From Mesorhabditis belari (Eukaryota > Nematoda > Chromadorea > Rhabditida > Rhabditidae), in assembly GCA_958450365.1 (NCBI GenBank), contig CAUEEP010000916.1, positions 1,124,001 through 1,188,000 of the forward strand: 64,000 nt of DNA. Reading direction: 5' to 3'. The notes below the pieces were generated by a model. The model searched no databases and was not told the DNA's origin. It saw nothing but the letters and a program-made list of their open reading frames with translations. Numbering within the stretch: position 1 is the stretch's first letter; each line of letters opens with the position of its first letter. Of this stretch, positions 1 through 11,270 are shown one piece after another. The position numbers were made by a program, and so were the translations under genes.

Positions 1-802
1 GTATTTTGTACAGCAACGTACTCTTTCTAGCTTCCTAGCGTACTCTTTCTCTTGAATTCTTTAGTTTTCTTGAAAAAATAAAGAATCAAATGCTCCAGAA
101 AGGGTTCATTTGTCAAGCACAATTCAGAGAAGCAAATCCAGGAAAAGTACAGTACAGTACAGTAATTCTAGTACAGTATAACAGAAAACGTACAGTACTT
201 ATAATCCTTTAGATAAATATATTACTGTAGACTGTTTATCTATAAAAAAACATTAGAAAATCAACTTTTAAAACTCAATTTCTTTCAATTTCTTTCAATT
301 TCTATAACCTGATCAGAACAATTCATCAAATTTCAATCAAAAACTTTTCAATTCAATCGAAAACTCTCTCTATTCAGTCTTTTTTTTTGAAATTTTCTTA
401 AAAATACAAAATCTATTCATAATATCTATTCATAATATTAATATAAACAATTTACTCATTCGTTTACAAAAATTTTGATACTTTTAATAGCTTTTTACTA
501 GACCAACGTGTCATTTCCACTCATCTTCCCTCAGAAAATTCTTTGATCAACGTTTTTTTTTCCGAAAAACAATTTGCAAATAATTCTATTCTGTCGGAAT
601 GAGCTTTTTCTGAAACGTTTTTGGAAACAGTTCACTTTTATGAGATGTAAAGCTAAAAATAATGATTTGATGTCATTTTCTTTCCAATTTCACAGCTTTA
701 TTGCTTTCTCTGTTTTCCATTCATTTCTAAAAGACATCTTTTTAAAAAACTATTGTAATCAAACCGCTAGTTTAAATTCAATCAATCACCTTACTTTTGG
801 TA
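1..802. other. Intergenic, no gene seen
   Basis: AT-rich sequence with short direct repeats (gtacagtacagtac near 150; aatttctttc near 285). The first 130 bases loosely resemble the hairpin family whose ends read TTGAGCACAAAGTAC elsewhere in the window. No coding stretch with splice support was found. Confidence 0.6.
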
Positions 803-1360
803 TCATTGACGGACAATGAGCCTTGCCATTGACGGGCAATGAGCCTTGTCATTGACAGACAATGGGCCTTGTCATTGACGGACAATAGGCCCTGTCATTG
901 ACAGACAATGGGCCTTGTCATTGACGGACAATGAGCCTTGTCATTGACGGACAATGGGCCTTGTCATTGACGGACAATGAGCCTTGTCATTGACAGACAA
1001 TGGGCCTTGTCATTGACGGACAATGAGCCTTGTCATTGACGGACAATGAGCCTTGTCATTGACGGACAATGAGCCTTGTCATTGACGGACAATGAGCCTT
1101 GTCATTGACAGACAATGGGCCTTGTCATTGACGGACAATGAGCCTTGTCATTGACAGACAATGGGCCTTGTCATTGACGGACAATGAGCCTTGTCATTGA
1201 CGGACAATGAGCCTTGTCATTGACGGACAATGAGCCTTGTCATTGACAGACAATGGGCCTTGTCATTGACGGACAATAGGCCTTGTCATTGACAGACAAT
1301 GGGCCTTGTCATTGACGGACAATAGGCCTTGTCATTGACGTGTCATTGACAAACAATGAG
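803..1360. repeat. 23-bp satellite, about 23 units
   Basis: A 23-bp unit (core CCTTGTCATTGAC plus GGACAATGAG) is repeated head to tail about 23 times without spacers. Two unit types recur: one with GACGGACAATGAG and one with GACAGACAATGGG. The A and GGG changes nearly always occur together, so the array grew by spreading two variants. The last unit is broken (GACGTGTCATTGACAAACAATGAG region). No coding role is apparent. Confidence 0.95.
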
Positions 1361-2711
1361 AACAAAAAGATTTCTCATTGAAAATCCAAATTGGGTTAAC
1401 GATTTTCTAAAATAGAAATACTTTGTGCATAAATCTGTAAACTCACACTTTTTGATGCACTTAAATCATCATTTTTCTCATGACACCAAGTTGCTTCTTT
1501 GAGGAAAATGATCAGCACACTAGAAAGGGCGCATTCACACTGTTACCTGGAATTGTTTAAGATTACGATATGGTTATAGATTTTTTTACGTCACTCAAAC
1601 CCCAACTCGAACGTTTTCTAACTATGAGAAAACGTTTTTCCTAGAAAGCAAGAAAGCACCAAGTAAAACCCAAAGTTTATGTTTACTATATTGTTTTTTT
1701 TCACTCTACAATCTACCCAAAAGACATTCTTCTCTTTTATTTTAAAATCCAAGATATGTACTTGTTCAAATTGTCGAAAAACTTGTCGAAAAACGAAAAA
1801 CGAAAAAGAAATTCTGTCACAAAACAACCTTTGGAAATGTTGAACTCAATTTTCTGCATGTGAATCCAAAGAATTTCCCCGAAAAAATTCGTCTATACCC
1901 TTAAGAAATGCGATTTTTTTTTTGAGCGTTCACAATAACTGAAGTTCTATTCAAAATTTTCTCAAAAAAAACTGACGTTGTGAAAAGCAGTCGGTAACGA
2001 AATTCTTTTAGTAAGGAAAAATTCGCGGAGAGAAATTTTCGTCGACTTCAATAAGATGAGAACTTGTCGTCAGTCGAGCGCTTTTGCCTCGAAAAATGGC
2101 AGACGTTTTTCCGTTTTTTTTCCCCCTTTTCCCTTTTCCTGGATTCTTTGAAAGATGGACAAAATCTATCTCCATTTTTCCATGTCTTTCATCCAATCCT
2201 TGAGTGATGCTGAGTTCTATATTCTTTAAAAATTCTTTCAAACCAATCAGATCACTTTTAAAAGTCTAGATCTTCATTCTTAGATCTTAGATCTTCTCAA
2301 AATAATTACAAAATCTGTCTTAAAGTTATTTAACTAGTTTCTTTTACAAACACGTTACTGTAATAAATCTTTTGTCTCTTCTATTCTTTCAGAATCTCTA
2401 TTAAAGTCAAGCTGATCATTTTTAAAGAATTAAATCCTATTTACACTTAAAGAAGATGGTCCTAACTCAGCTTTTAACTTTTATTCCTCTTTGAATTAAA
2501 AATTAAAAACGTTAAACTTTAATCTATCGTAAATACTCTAATAGAAGCGCACCAGTTGACTGAATATCATTGAGAAAGCCAGAGAGGATGCGTTTCCATC
2601 ATTCAGCTCAAAGTAAACAGTATTTGAGCTTTAATATAAACAACTTCTTTAAATAAAGAAATAAATGCTGAACTTGTTAAAGTAAGGATAACCCAAAAAC
2701 TTGTTAAGATA
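1361..2711. other. Intergenic, no gene seen
   Basis: AT-rich, with homopolymer runs. At about 1420-1560 there is a degenerate relative of the GCACAAAGTAC hairpin family (ctttgtgcat ... agcacactagaaagggcgca). No supported gene. The stretch 2640-2712 recurs inverted at 4620-4690. Confidence 0.55.
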
Positions 2712-2943
2712 TACCGTATTCTCTCTAATAGAAGTTCACCCTGAGCGTTGCCCGAATTCCTCGAAATCTCGAGAACCGATTATCAGAACCTATCGATGTG
2801 GGGTCGGAAAATGTAGCTGACGATGAGATCTAGTGGGGGATTCGAGTGTTGAGCTTCTGCAAAAGCTTGGAAACTGTAAAATAATCATCAACTCGGCTCG
2901 GCCGGGCCGAGGGAGAGAGGGCAATACTATTAGAGAGAATAAA
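2712..2943. mobile_element. ACCGTATTCTCTC MITE, copy 1
   Basis: Non-coding element of about 220 bp with terminal inverted repeats beginning TACCGTATTCTCTCTAATAG and a conserved interior (GATCTAGTGGGGGATT, TCGATGTGGGGTCGGAAAA). This copy has a GGCCGGGCCGAGGGAGAG interior end shared only with copy 11. Probably a DNA-transposon MITE with a TA target site. Confidence 0.85.
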
Positions 2944-2946
2944 GAA

Positions 2947-3168
2947 TACCGTATTCTCTCTAATAGTAGTGCACCTTGAGCGTTGCCTAAATTCCTCGAA
3001 ATCTCGAAAAGCACTTATAAGAACCTATCGATATGGGGTCGGAAAATGTAGCTGACGATGAGATCTAGTGGGGGATTCGAGTGTTGAGCTTCTGCAAAAG
3101 CTTGAAAACCGTAAAATCCTCACCAACTCGGCCCACCGGGGTGCACTTATATTAGAGAAAATACGGTA
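2947..3168. mobile_element. ACCGTATTCTCTC MITE, copy 2
   Basis: Complete copy immediately after copy 1, in the same orientation, bounded by TACCGTATTCTCTC and GAGAAAATACGGTA. The tight pairing with copy 1 suggests that insertion is targeted to an existing copy, or that the pair amplified together. Confidence 0.88.
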
Positions 3169-4101
3169 TTATGAAATCATGCAAATTTTTGTGAAAAACA
3201 AAGCGTTTTGGAGTATAAATTTTTGTTTTTAATATAATTTTCTTGTAATTTATTTTTATCTCTGTTTAAACATGTGGGTGGATTCGAAATTATCAGATTA
3301 TCCCAGTTTTTCAAGAAGATTTCCTTTCTTTTTTCCTTTTAACCACCGGAAATTCAAATTCATCTCGGAGGAAAAGCTTTTAATGCAAAAAAATAGCCGT
3401 TTCATTTTTGGCAATGGATGCTTATAGGCCTGTATACTAACCGCTTTGTCCTTTATTAATTGCCCTTGGCTTTAACCACCGGAATTTTGACTTTAAATTC
3501 GATACAATTGACTTTTGAGTCTCTTGGAAAGTTGACGTAATTGGGGCTAATTCTTTGCTTTAGTCGCTCACTTCACAAGGCAAGTAAATGGCCATTTTAT
3601 TTTGAGGTAAACAAAGGTGCAAATGCAAATTTAAGGTGCAAATGAAAGTAAAGGCTTTATAAATTTATTTTATGTAAAATGTCTTTTATTTCCTTAAAAA
3701 ACAAAACAAAACAATTTCGTCATTAAGAAAAGAAAAAGAAAAACGAAAAAGAAAAGAGAGAAATTGTCCTCGTAAGACTTAAATTTTAACGAGAAAAGCC
3801 GTCGATTATTTCCAAAAAAAAAAGTCTGTAATCCTTTTTTTGTTGCCAAAAATGAGAAAAGGCACAAAATTCTTTGGGAAAAAGTTCCTGTTTCTCAAAA
3901 TTTACTGCACAATTTTTTTTTCATCAAAAGGATTTCAGAAAAATTTAGGCGTTTATCAATTTTTCAATCTCGACTTTTTGCTGTCTCAAACGCATCCTTT
4001 CTAGTGCACTCAATTCTCATCTTTCTTCAAGAAATGACTTGTTTTCACATAGAAAATGAAGAAATCAGTGAAGAAAGGTGTTTACAAGTTTGAGCACAAA
4101 G
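3169..4101. other. Intergenic, no gene seen
   Basis: AT-rich, no supported exon. At 3985-4100 there is a hairpin-family member (aacgcatcctttctagtgca ... ttgagcacaaagtac). Its right end touches the next MITE. Confidence 0.55.
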
Positions 4102-4322
4102 TACCGTATTTTCTCTAATAGTAGTGCATCCCAGTGGGCCGAATTGATGACTATTTTACGGTTTCCAGGCTTTCGCAGATTGATCAACACTCTAATCCCC
4201 CGCAAGATCTCATCGCCAGCTACATTTTCCGACCCCACATCGATAGGTTCTGATAAGCGGTTCTCGAGATTTCGAGCAATTTAGGCGACGCTCAGGTTGC
4301 ACTACTATTAGAAAGAATATGG
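4102..4322. mobile_element. ACCGTATTCTCTC MITE, copy 3
   Basis: Complete element in the opposite orientation to copies 1 and 2. The left end is TACCGTATTTTCTC and the right end is mutated (GAATATGGTC). It is followed by a stretch (cttcaactatttaactatt) that also follows copy 6, so flanking DNA was duplicated with the element. Confidence 0.85.
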
Positions 4323-4401
4323 TCTTCAACTATTTAACTATTCGCTATTCAGTAATTGAATTTTATTCTATATTGTTTAAATTTGTTCATTTTCTCACTG
4401 T

Positions 4402-4623
4402 TACCGTGTTTTCTCTAATAGTAGTGCGCCTCGGCGAACCGAGTTGGTGACTATTTTACAGTTTCCAAGCTTTTGCAGAAGCTCAACACTCAAATCCCCC
4501 ACAAGATCTCATCGCCAGCTACATTTTCCGACCCCACATCGATAGGTTCTGATAAGCGGTTCTCGAGATTTCGAGCAATTTAGGCAACGCTCAGGGTGCA
4601 CTACTATTAGAAAGAATACGGTA
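4402..4623. mobile_element. ACCGTATTCTCTC MITE, copy 4
   Basis: Complete element, same orientation as copy 3, TIRs TACCGTGTTTTCTC and GAAAGAATACGGTA. Its right flank (4624-4690) is the inverted repeat of the left flank of copy 1. Confidence 0.87.
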
Positions 4624-4690
4624 TGTCTTAACAAGTTTTTGAGTTATTCAGCTTTAACAAGTTCAGCATTTATTTCTTTTTCTAGTTTTA

Positions 4691-6148
4691 TAAGCACTTA
4701 AGCTTTTTTTTGTTATTTTGCGAGATTTTTGACCTTTTCAGCAACTTTCTATTGTTTTATATGAAAATTAAGGCCAGAAAGTCATTCAAGCATTGCACGA
4801 ATGATTCGGAGTTTCATATAGTTCCCCCGATTGATTCATAGAATATTCTAGCATTGACTTTTTAATTCTTTTTTCCCAGAGCTAAATCCGGTCTGTCCTT
4901 TATGCTTTCCTAAACAAGTCCTTTCTGACAAACGAAACTCCATTTTCGAAGTTGGTCATTTTATTGATTTGTCTTCAATTTGTATCTTCAATCAAGAGAC
5001 AGGTGTGCTAACGAGTTTGCTAGATCGTGTGTGTTTCCTAAAGCACAAAGTCTACTCAGGCACATGGTACTCATAGTCGTCACCTGTGCTTTCTTCATTG
5101 CCAAAAACATGGCTCCTGGCACACTTGACTTTCTAAGCTGCTTGAATATCTTTAGCCTTTCATTTGCTTGAATTTGAAATAGTTTTGACTTAAAGCTAAA
5201 GTCCATCAATTGTCATTTGTAAATAAAGATAATCTTATTTCACCTCTATACCCATTACTTTCTAATTTTATACTCAAATTTGTTAATTTTAGCTCAAGAA
5301 AAAGCTCTAAAGAGCTTCATAGAGTGATTTTCGTACTCGACGAGAGCTGAGAGAACTCCTTAAAAAGAAAAAACGCAGTAGAGAACCGTTCGAGCGAATC
5401 AAATCAAATCGAATCTTTTCGGGAAAAGAAAAAAAAGAAAAAGGAGTCCAAAGAGGAATCCATTTGGGGGAATCTGAAGAAAAATTGGGAGAAAAAAAAG
5501 AGAAGAAAGGACCAGAAAGAACAGGAAAAGAAAGAGCGAAAGGAGAACGAGTTCTTCCATTCGACTTCACGGTGATTCTCTTCTTGATTCTCTTTTGGAT
5601 TCGTGGATGAAAAGAGCTCGGTAATCAACACGTCACTTTTTTTTGACGATACTCAGAAGATCTACAATTTTCTGGATTTACAATTGATCTAGAGATCAAA
5701 TCTTGAAGCTACAATTGTTCAATTCTATCAAATTTGAGAGTTCAATCGAATTTGAACTATTTAATTACTCAATTCTGTCAGATTGAAAAGATTCAGAAAG
5801 ATTTTCTTTACTTGAATCGATTTGGTTCATTTGCTAGAAATTTGACTTTGACTTGAGAACAATCAAAGTTCTTACAGTTCTTGAATCCATTCAAATCTGT
5901 GACTTACAGCTGTTACAGCTGCTTTAAAAGATTCATTTTCATTCATTCATTATCTTCAATCAGATACTCAATTCAAAGAACAATTCAAAGAACAATCCAA
6001 CGAACTTCCAGAAATTCCAAATTCTGGAATTACATTCACATCTAATCGGATCGAAAAGCTTTCTCAGACTTGAATCCTCCGTACTTCAAGCCTTCAAACG
6101 TACATTCAAAGATGTTTCACTTGTTTGACAATATTTAAGTCAAATAAA
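4691..6148. other. Intergenic; purine/pyrimidine-skewed segment
   Basis: No supported gene. About 5290-5640 is strongly purine-skewed (long A/G runs). 5025-5125 contains a degenerate hairpin-family relative (GCACAAAGTCTACTC ... GGCACAC). The stretch may include promoter or leader sequence for the exon at 6149, but no specific element can be named. Confidence 0.4.
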
Positions 6149-6285
6149 ATGTTCGCAAGAGTGCACAAAACGTCGCAAAGTCATAAGATCTCCGGGCTGG
6201 ACCCAATCGCTCAAGTGTCGATCCTCAGCCCGATGGCAATGCTTCAACGCTATCATCATCCACCGAAAACAAGCTGGGTGCAAAG
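6149..6285 (+). CDS. Probable alternative first exon of the CLC channel gene
   Basis: An ATG at 6149 opens 45 codons (starting MFARVHKTSQSHKISG, then a PMAMLQRYHHPPKTSW segment) that end in phase 2 at a good donor (AAAG|GTAAAA). Base composition and codon use are visibly more coding-like than the surroundings. The only downstream acceptor of matching phase that I found is the CLC exon at 17035, which also accepts the phase-2 exon at 14959. Joining it would give an isoform with a different cytoplasmic N terminus; worm CLC genes commonly have alternative N termini. The 10.7-kb intron this needs is long for the window. It could instead be a first exon of an unrecognised gene. Confidence 0.45.
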
Positions 6286-7014
6286 GTAAAAAGAAGTTTA
6301 AGAAAGTTTTAAAGAAATTTCTTCATTCTACATGAACAAATGAATGGTTTATTAGCCGAATTTTGTCTTTAGCTCGACAAAAGATAACCCGGATACCATA
6401 CTCAAGGAAGAAAGTTGAGAACTTTTTGAAAATCGGGCTTAGCAGGGATTAAAGAGATGTTGTGTTGCTTAGATACTGTAGTACTTAGGCATATCCTTAA
6501 AAAAAGAAATATCTAACAAATAGACTTTCTATAGTAAAGAGATACATCTACAGGATGGCTGAAAAGTCTTGTCTTCTCTCCTAAAATGGGTAAATTTTGA
6601 GAGAAACTTTTGTGAATCCAGCTAAACGGTGTTGATTTTCAAATTCTCTATGCATTTTCACAGCAAGAATCAAATTTTTAGATTGCTAGCTTTATTCGGA
6701 GAATTTTTATGTATATTTCTTTATAGAGAATCTGAAAAACAACGCCATTTCGCTGAATTCTCAAAAGTTTCTCTTAAAATTACCCATTTTCGAAGAAGAT
6801 AAGCTTTTCAGCTACCTTATATTATGTCTGAATGGAAACAATCAAAGATTCTCACTCAAGTTTTGAGTTGCGCAAAGTTAGAGCTCTGTCCTTTGCTCAT
6901 TGTCAGATGAGCTTTGTGCTACCGTTTTTACCGCAAAAGACTTTATCTAAAGTCTAAAAAAAAGCTTTCTAAGCTAAATTCTAATCTTTTAAACTTGATA
7001 TTTAAAAATTTAAA

Positions 7015-7086
7015 ATAGAGTATTTTCTCTAATAGTAGTGCACCCCGGTAAGCCGAGTAGGTGACGATTTTACGGTTTCCAAGTTT
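7015..7086. mobile_element. ACCGTATTCTCTC MITE, truncated (copy 5)
   Basis: Only the left 70 bp remain (TATTTTCTCTAATAGTAGTG through GGTTTCCAAGTTTTC). The rest is deleted. Confidence 0.75.
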
Positions 7087-7190
7087 TCTTGTTTAGAGAA
7101 AAACAAGTTTGAAGTTTTGTATAATAACTTAAAAATAATGATAGAAATTGGAGTCAAGATTACGGTAAAGATTGATGTTTTGATGATGTA

Positions 7191-7410
7191 TACCGTATTT
7201 TCTCTAATAGTAGTGCACCCCGGTGAGCCGAGTTGGTGACTATTTTACGGTTCCCAAGTTTTCACAGAAGCTCAACACTATAATCCTCACTAGATCTCAT
7301 CATCAGCTACATTTTCCGATCCCACATCGATAGGTTCTTATAAGCGCTTTTCGAGATTTCGAGGAATTTAGGCAACGCTCAGGGTGCACTACTATTAGAG
7401 AAAATACGGT
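7191..7410. mobile_element. ACCGTATTCTCTC MITE, copy 6
   Basis: Complete copy with TIRs TACCGTATTTTCTC and GAGAAAATACGGTC. The right flank (cttcaactatttaactatt) matches that of copy 3. Confidence 0.87.
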
Positions 7411-7509
7411 CTTCAACTATTTAACTATTTGCTATTCAGTAATTGAAACGCTAATCAAGTGAGCGATGAGTGAAAGTGATAGTTGATCTTTATCTATATA
7501 TTGCACAAC

Positions 7510-7731
7510 TACCGTATTCTCTCTAATAGTAGTGCACCCCGGTGAGCCGAGTTGGTGACTATTTTACGGTTCCAAAGTTTTCCCAAAAGCTCAACACTCT
7601 AATCCACCACTAGATCTCGTCGTCAGCTACATTTTCCGATCCCACATCGATCGGTTCTGATAAGCGGTTCTCGAGATTTCAATGAATTTAGGCAACGCTC
7701 AGGGTGCACTATTATTACAGAGAATACGGTA
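7510..7731. mobile_element. ACCGTATTCTCTC MITE, copy 7
   Basis: Complete copy with TIRs TACCGTATTCTCTC and GAGAATACGGTA. Same orientation as copy 6, 100 bp away. Confidence 0.88.
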
Positions 7732-7812
7732 ATAGATCCCTTAAATGCTTCCTTAATAGCTTCAAATATAAAAATTCATCTAATTGATGACCTTTTGGCG
7801 AGCGAGAATTCG

Positions 7813-8136
7813 TTAGCCACCGAAAAATTTCGTATTTCTTAAAATATCAAAAGTTTTCTTATTAAAAAAGGCTTTAGATCGATTTGATGAAAACATCTCC
7901 ATTCGGATTTTTCTCCTTTTTTCCCCGTTCGTTTCCAATTCATCGACATCATCGGCCTTTATTGGCTCATTTATGGGTTTCTCCGCCTTCTCTTTGTCAT
8001 AAGAACATTGGAACTCTCTTGCGGAAAAATAACTTTTCAACATAGCTTTTAGTTTCTGGTTTGAACTACTTGAACTTCTTTTGTTTTTTGCGGTTAAGTT
8101 TAAAGCTCTAAAGATCCAAATTTTAATCTTTTTCTT
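7813..8136 (-). other. Unassigned open frame without ATG start
   Basis: About 108 codons stay open on the minus strand, with a polar, charged composition (Lys, Glu, Ser) and a plausible protein-like texture. The open stretch has no ATG at its upstream end, only a GTG-type codon, and no convincing acceptor or donor was found. It matches no family I recognise. It could be a decayed exon or chance in AT-rich DNA. Confidence 0.15.
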
Positions 8137-8242
8137 CACTTTGTGACAACAAAGTTAGCTCAAAAGATTGAGATGTAAAAATTTAGCTTTTTGAGTTTTT
8201 GGAGAAGATTTTGTGAAAGATATAGCAGCCAATTTGTAAGAC

Positions 8243-8345
8243 GATATGATTTGAAACAATTTTAAACAATTTTGAAACAATTTTGAAACAATTTTAAACA
8301 ATTTTAAACAATTTTAAACAATTTTGAAACAATTTTGAAACAATA
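8243..8345. repeat. AAACAATTTT(G) short tandem repeat
   Basis: About nine imperfect repeats of a 10-11 bp unit (AACAATTTTGA / AACAATTTTA). Confidence 0.9.
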
Positions 8346-8694
8346 TGAAAGAATTAAATTTGAAAACGTCAATTCGTCGTCAACAACAATTTCAAACAAT
8401 TATATTTGAAATTATCAGTTCAAAATCTAAAATAATTTGGCAATGTTAAAAACTTTACAATACTCATAATGAAAGGAGGCACGATTGAATAAAACAAGAG
8501 CCAAGAGTGATGTGATCACACACAACATAACATTTCTAAAGCAACAGATTTACATTTACCCATTTTTATCATAATTCTTGAAATCTTCTTGTCTTTTTGT
8601 CAATAAAGTTGACCTTAAAGAAGTTCTGAATATTCTCAAATTCTCAAAGGAATTCGAAATTGTTATATGCGGTTATGTTTATACTCTTTATTCT

Positions 8695-8915
8695 ATCGTA
8701 TTCTCTCTAATAGTAGTGCACACCGCCCAGCCGAGTAGGTGACGATTTTACGGTTCCCAATCTTTCCCAGAAGCTCAACACTCAAATCCCCCACAAGATC
8801 TCATCGTCAGCTACATTTTCTGACCCCACATCGATAGGTTCTGATAAGCGCTTTTCGAGATTTCGAGCAATTTAGGCAACGCTCAGGGTGCACTACTATT
8901 AGAGAGATTACGGTA
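8695..8915. mobile_element. ACCGTATTCTCTC MITE, copy 8
   Basis: Complete copy. The left TIR has ATCGTATTCTCTC, the right end GAGAGATTACGGTA. Confidence 0.85.
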
Positions 8916-9055
8916 TATGGAAAAAGATCTAAATTTTCCAGCCGCTGGAATCGAACCGTATTGAAGTATTGAAATCACAAAAGGATTTTAGATTGAGATT
9001 AGACCAAAATCTGCATATTCTCTTTGTACATTTAGGTAGGATATCTTTTGCTGAT

Positions 9056-9277
9056 TACCGTATTCTCTCTAATAGTAGTGCACCGTACCGAGCCGAGTTG
9101 ATGCCTATTTTACGGTTTCCAATCTTTCCCAGAAGCTCAACACCCTAATCCCCCGCAAGATCTCATCGTCAGCTACATTTTCCGACCCCACATCGATAGG
9201 TTCTGATAAGCGCTTTTCGAGATATTGAGCAATTTAGGCAGCGCTCAGGGTACAATACTATTAGAGAGAATACAGTA
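9056..9277. mobile_element. ACCGTATTCTCTC MITE, copy 9
   Basis: Complete copy, TIRs TACCGTATTCTCTC and GAGAGAATACAGTA. Same orientation as copies 6 to 8. Confidence 0.87.
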
Positions 9278-9797
9278 TCTGATTCGCTTCTATTCGCCCT
9301 TTGAATAAAGCATTTATATAAATAGAAATTCTAAATAGAAGCAATAAAACAAAGAAAAAAAAGGGATTTCGTTTTTCCAAATCTTGCAAATCAAGTTTTC
9401 CTTTAGCTAAATAGCTTGATCATTTCTGAGTTAATTTTCGAGAAAATTTATTGTTCCACTTTTTCCCACGGTGCAACGAAAATTTAGGGTTTTTTGCGAT
9501 ATAATGTAAAAACATTGATTTCTCGAGAAAATGCTTAACTGAATATTCTTAAAACTTATTATAAATCTAAATATTTTTTCTGTATAACATAATTATATTG
9601 ATTTAAAGTATTATATTTTAAAAAACAATGTTTTCCTCAATCACCGCTTTCTCGTGTATCACTCTGGGAAAATCAAATGTTCAAAGTCAGGTTAAAAAAG
9701 TCTTATCGAAAAAATCTAATAATCATTTAAATGAATAGCTGAATAGCCTTTAAATTCTTTTAAATACTTTTAATATTATTTGAATAAGTGGTGTTTC
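9278..9797. other. Intergenic, no gene seen
   Basis: Very AT-rich spacer between a MITE and a foldback element. No supported coding sequence. Confidence 0.55.
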
Positions 9798-10203
9798 TGG
9801 GGGTGGGACAAATGTGACCTTTTTTTGCGCACCTGGACATTTGCGCACTTTTTTTTGCTGGAAAAGGCCTTAGGAAAGGTCGTAGAGCTTCGAAAATAAT
9901 TCCATGTAAGGGAATCGTATGCGTAGATTCCGAATTTCGACAAATCAAACCTCGCTGACACGTCAAATTTGAGCTAAAAGGCAAAACTGCGGAAAAGCGT
10001 TAAGTTGCGTAGTTTTTGGCTTTTAGCCCAAATTTGACGTGTCAGCGAGGTCTGATTTGTCGAAATTCGGAATCTACGCATACGATTCCCTTACATGGAA
10101 TTATTTTCGAAGCTCTACGACCTTTCCTAAGGCCTTTTCCAGCAAAAAAAAGTGCGCAAATGTCCAGGTGCGCAAAAAAAAGGTCACATTTGTCCCACCC
10201 CCG
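9798..10203. mobile_element. Foldback element (GGGGGTGGGACAAATGTGACC ends)
   Basis: Nearly perfect palindrome. The left arm runs from GGGGGTGGGACAAATG to about 9972 and the right arm from about 10024 to CATTTGTCCCACCCCC, with a short loop near 10000. The flanks share GGTGTTT, a candidate target-site duplication. A decayed partial copy of one arm lies at 51190-51300. It encodes nothing: the frames inside are mirror images of one another. Confidence 0.9.
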
Positions 10204-11036
10204 GTGTTTTTTCTTTAAAACTTGAAGAAATTCAAATTTTCTTTCAACTTTTCACTTTTGAATAGGTTGAAATTTAGAAAATTTTCCAAAATCTTATTTT
10301 AGTTTAAACTTCAATAGCTTAACTTTATTTGTACTTTACTTGTACTTGTAAAATACTGTACTTGTACTTGTACTTGTACTAAAATTCTCCTTAAAAACTC
10401 AAATATAATCGTTCTAGAAAGTCAAAAAAAGGGAAACTTTTGCTATTCTTCTTTTGGATTTTGGGATTTTGGGGTTTTAGGATTCTTTTTGGGATTCTTT
10501 TTGGGTTTTTTTGGATGAAAATGGCAAAGAAAAGTGAACACGCGAGTCCTCTCTTCATCGGGTTGCCTAGAGAAAATCGTTTCAATAAGAAAATTTTTTC
10601 TTCTGACTTTTTTTTCTCTCTTGGATTAGATCTTGTTTCATAGTTTCCCAGTGATTCATTGTTTTTTTGGTTTCCTTCTAATCACTGATTTGTCACGTTT
10701 CGGTAAAGAAACACTTGATTGATCCTCTAAAAATTTTGTAGAGTTCGTAGAGTCTAGAAAAAGTCCAAAAAAAAGTTTGATTACTGGATCTAATCGAATT
10801 TACATTTGCATTGAATAGCTTTTAAAGTTATTAAAATAATATCAAGATATTCAGTTCGATTAAAAAATGATCGATTAAGAACTATTTCGATTAGGTTGGA
10901 AAGAAAGTTCGTAGAAAAAGTTTGCACGGTGATTTCTCAAAAATGAAGCCATAGATTCATTAAATCCATTCTTTCCAGATTTAGATTATTCTAGCTTCTT
11001 CACTGTTTACTAAATTTGATATTCCAAAGATCGATT
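10204..11036. other. Intergenic, no gene seen
   Basis: AT-rich. Contains a (TACTTG)n-like run near 10330-10380 and a TTTTGGGATT repeat near 10450-10510. No supported gene. Confidence 0.5.
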
Positions 11037-11270
11037 TACAGTACTGGACAATGAAATATCATATTTGAAAAATGATCGTCACTTTCGCGCGTCGGTAACT
11101 CCCTTGTCTTTGAGTTTAAACTATTAGTGTTATACATTTCTGAAAGCTCTTTTCAAGGGCTACACAATGGTAATATTAATATTTAGAAATACGGTAAAGA
11201 CAAGGGAGTTACAGACGCGCAAAAGTGACGATCTTTTTTCAAATATGATATTTCATTGTCCAGTAGTGTA
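11037..11270. mobile_element. Foldback element, TACTGGACAATGAAATATCA ends (copy 1)
   Basis: Inverted-repeat element of about 234 bp whose arms read CTGGACAATGAAATATCATA then GATCGTCACTTTCGCGCG, with a short centre (CTTTTCAAGGGCTACACAATGG). A second copy in the opposite orientation lies in a CLC intron at 19661-19894. Confidence 0.92.

Noticed and set aside
803..1360. CRISPR-like array
   Set aside because: Units follow one another without unique spacers and the host is eukaryotic; it is a satellite.
5307..5631. Overlapping 75-87-codon minus-strand frames rich in Phe and Ser
   Set aside because: They come from a purine-rich strand bias (AAA/GAA runs read in reverse) and lack splice or family support.
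9760..10225. Pairs of similar 60-75-codon frames on both strands
   Set aside because: They are mirror images created by the foldback element at 9798-10203; no splice sites or domains.
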